Assembly (NCBI GenBank): GCA_020444775.1
Contig: JAGRHX010000700.1
Location: 1 to 6,648, forward strand
Reading direction: 5' to 3'
Origin: Gammaproteobacteria bacterium
GTDB lineage: Bacteria; Pseudomonadota; Gammaproteobacteria; HK1
DNA: 6,648 bases
Below the pieces are notes generated by a model, which was not told where the DNA came from, did not search any database, and saw nothing but the letters and a program-made list of their open reading frames with translations. The position numbers were made by a program, and so were the translations under genes. This document shows, piece by piece, positions 6,314 to 6,648 of the stretch (position 1 is its first letter; every line of letters begins with the position of its first letter).

Positions 6314-6648
6314 ATGGCACATGACGAGCAGGACTCGAAGCGGGAGGGCCCGGAAGCCGCACAGCCGGTCGATCTGGTCGTCCACAACGGCAGGATCACG
6401 ACCCTCGACGCCGACGATCGCTGCGTACAGGCGGCCGCCGTGCGCGGCGGCCGGATCGTGGCGCTGGGCGAGGACCAGACGGTCCTGGCACTGGCCGGCC
6501 CGCACACCAGACTTGTGGACGCGGCGGGTCGCCGGGTGGTACCCGGGCTCATCGACGGACATGCGCACATGGATCGCGAGGGTCTGAAGGAGGCACTGCC
6601 GAGTCTTGCCGGTTGTCGCAGCATCGACGATGTGTTGCAGCGGATCGA
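6314..6648 (+). CDS. Amidohydrolase, N-terminal part (cut by the window end)
   Basis: An open frame runs from ATG 6314 to the window edge, giving 111 residues with no stop. After a hydrophilic leader of about 18 residues come strands typical of the amidohydrolase composite domain: DLVVHNGRITTLDADD (20-35), GGRIVALGE (45-53) and the hallmark VVPGLIDGHAHMD (75-87). His83 and His85 of the HxH pair are the first metal ligands of the TIM-barrel hydrolases. The arrangement recalls YtcJ-like (Amidohydrolase_3) proteins of 500-600 residues, but too little is present to choose a subfamily or substrate. Members hydrolyse amide or related C-N bonds using bound metal. The start is supported by GGAGGA at 6301-6306. 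Its divergent neighbour is an AllA-family protein, which hints at a joint role in nitrogen compound breakdown; this is inference. Confidence 0.88.
   Translation, partial: MAHDEQDSKREGPEAAQPVDLVVHNGRITTLDADDRCVQAAAVRGGRIVALGEDQTVLALAGPHTRLVDAAGRRVVPGLIDGHAHMDREGLKEALPSLAGCRSIDDVLQRI

Noticed and set aside
6315..6330. TGGCAC with the GG-N10-GC spacing of a sigma-54 promoter
   Set aside because: It lies just inside the amidohydrolase coding sequence, pointing away from its start, and lacks the TT of the -12 element, so it is probably a chance match.

Overview
This is a GC-rich window from a Gram-negative bacterium, most likely a proteobacterium. It carries an inner-membrane ABC exporter with a HlyD-type periplasmic adaptor, a layout that only makes sense in a cell with an outer membrane. 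The species cannot be named from the sequence. A high-GC gammaproteobacterium is a low-confidence guess.

About 85% of the window is one minus-strand cassette of three genes, read from high to low coordinates. The first is an ABC permease/ATPase (3673-5631, here called ABC-A). The second is another ABC permease/ATPase with an N-terminal C39-like domain (1478-3676, ABC-B). The third is a HlyD-family membrane fusion protein (114-1481). Both internal junctions are 4-base ATGA overlaps, so the three proteins are probably made together. A stem-loop followed by a T run overlaps the HlyD stop codon and looks like the end of the transcript (85-120). Together the genes encode the inner-membrane and periplasmic parts of a type I secretion system. 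The secreted substrate and the TolC-like outer-membrane channel are not in the window.

The most notable observation is that the two ABC proteins carry complementary defects in their ATPase motifs. ABC-A has Asp in place of the Walker B catalytic Glu but keeps the Ser of the signature motif (LSEGM). ABC-B has an intact Walker B (DE) but a lost signature (LPSAL). If they pair, one composite ATP site would be fully degenerate and the other near consensus. That is the arrangement of asymmetric heterodimeric exporters, not the homodimer usual for HlyB or PrtD.

To the right, also on the minus strand and 77 bases upstream of ABC-A, is a ureidoglycolate lyase (AllA)-family protein (5709-6281). Divergent from it, across only 32 bases, is the start of an amidohydrolase with the metal-binding HxH motif (6314 to the window end, incomplete). 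These two look like a separate small metabolic locus, possibly for ureide or amide breakdown.

Non-coding DNA is scarce: 113 bases at the left end, 77 bases before ABC-A and 32 bases between the divergent genes. I saw no tRNA, rRNA, insertion sequence, CRISPR array or convincing sigma-70 promoter.
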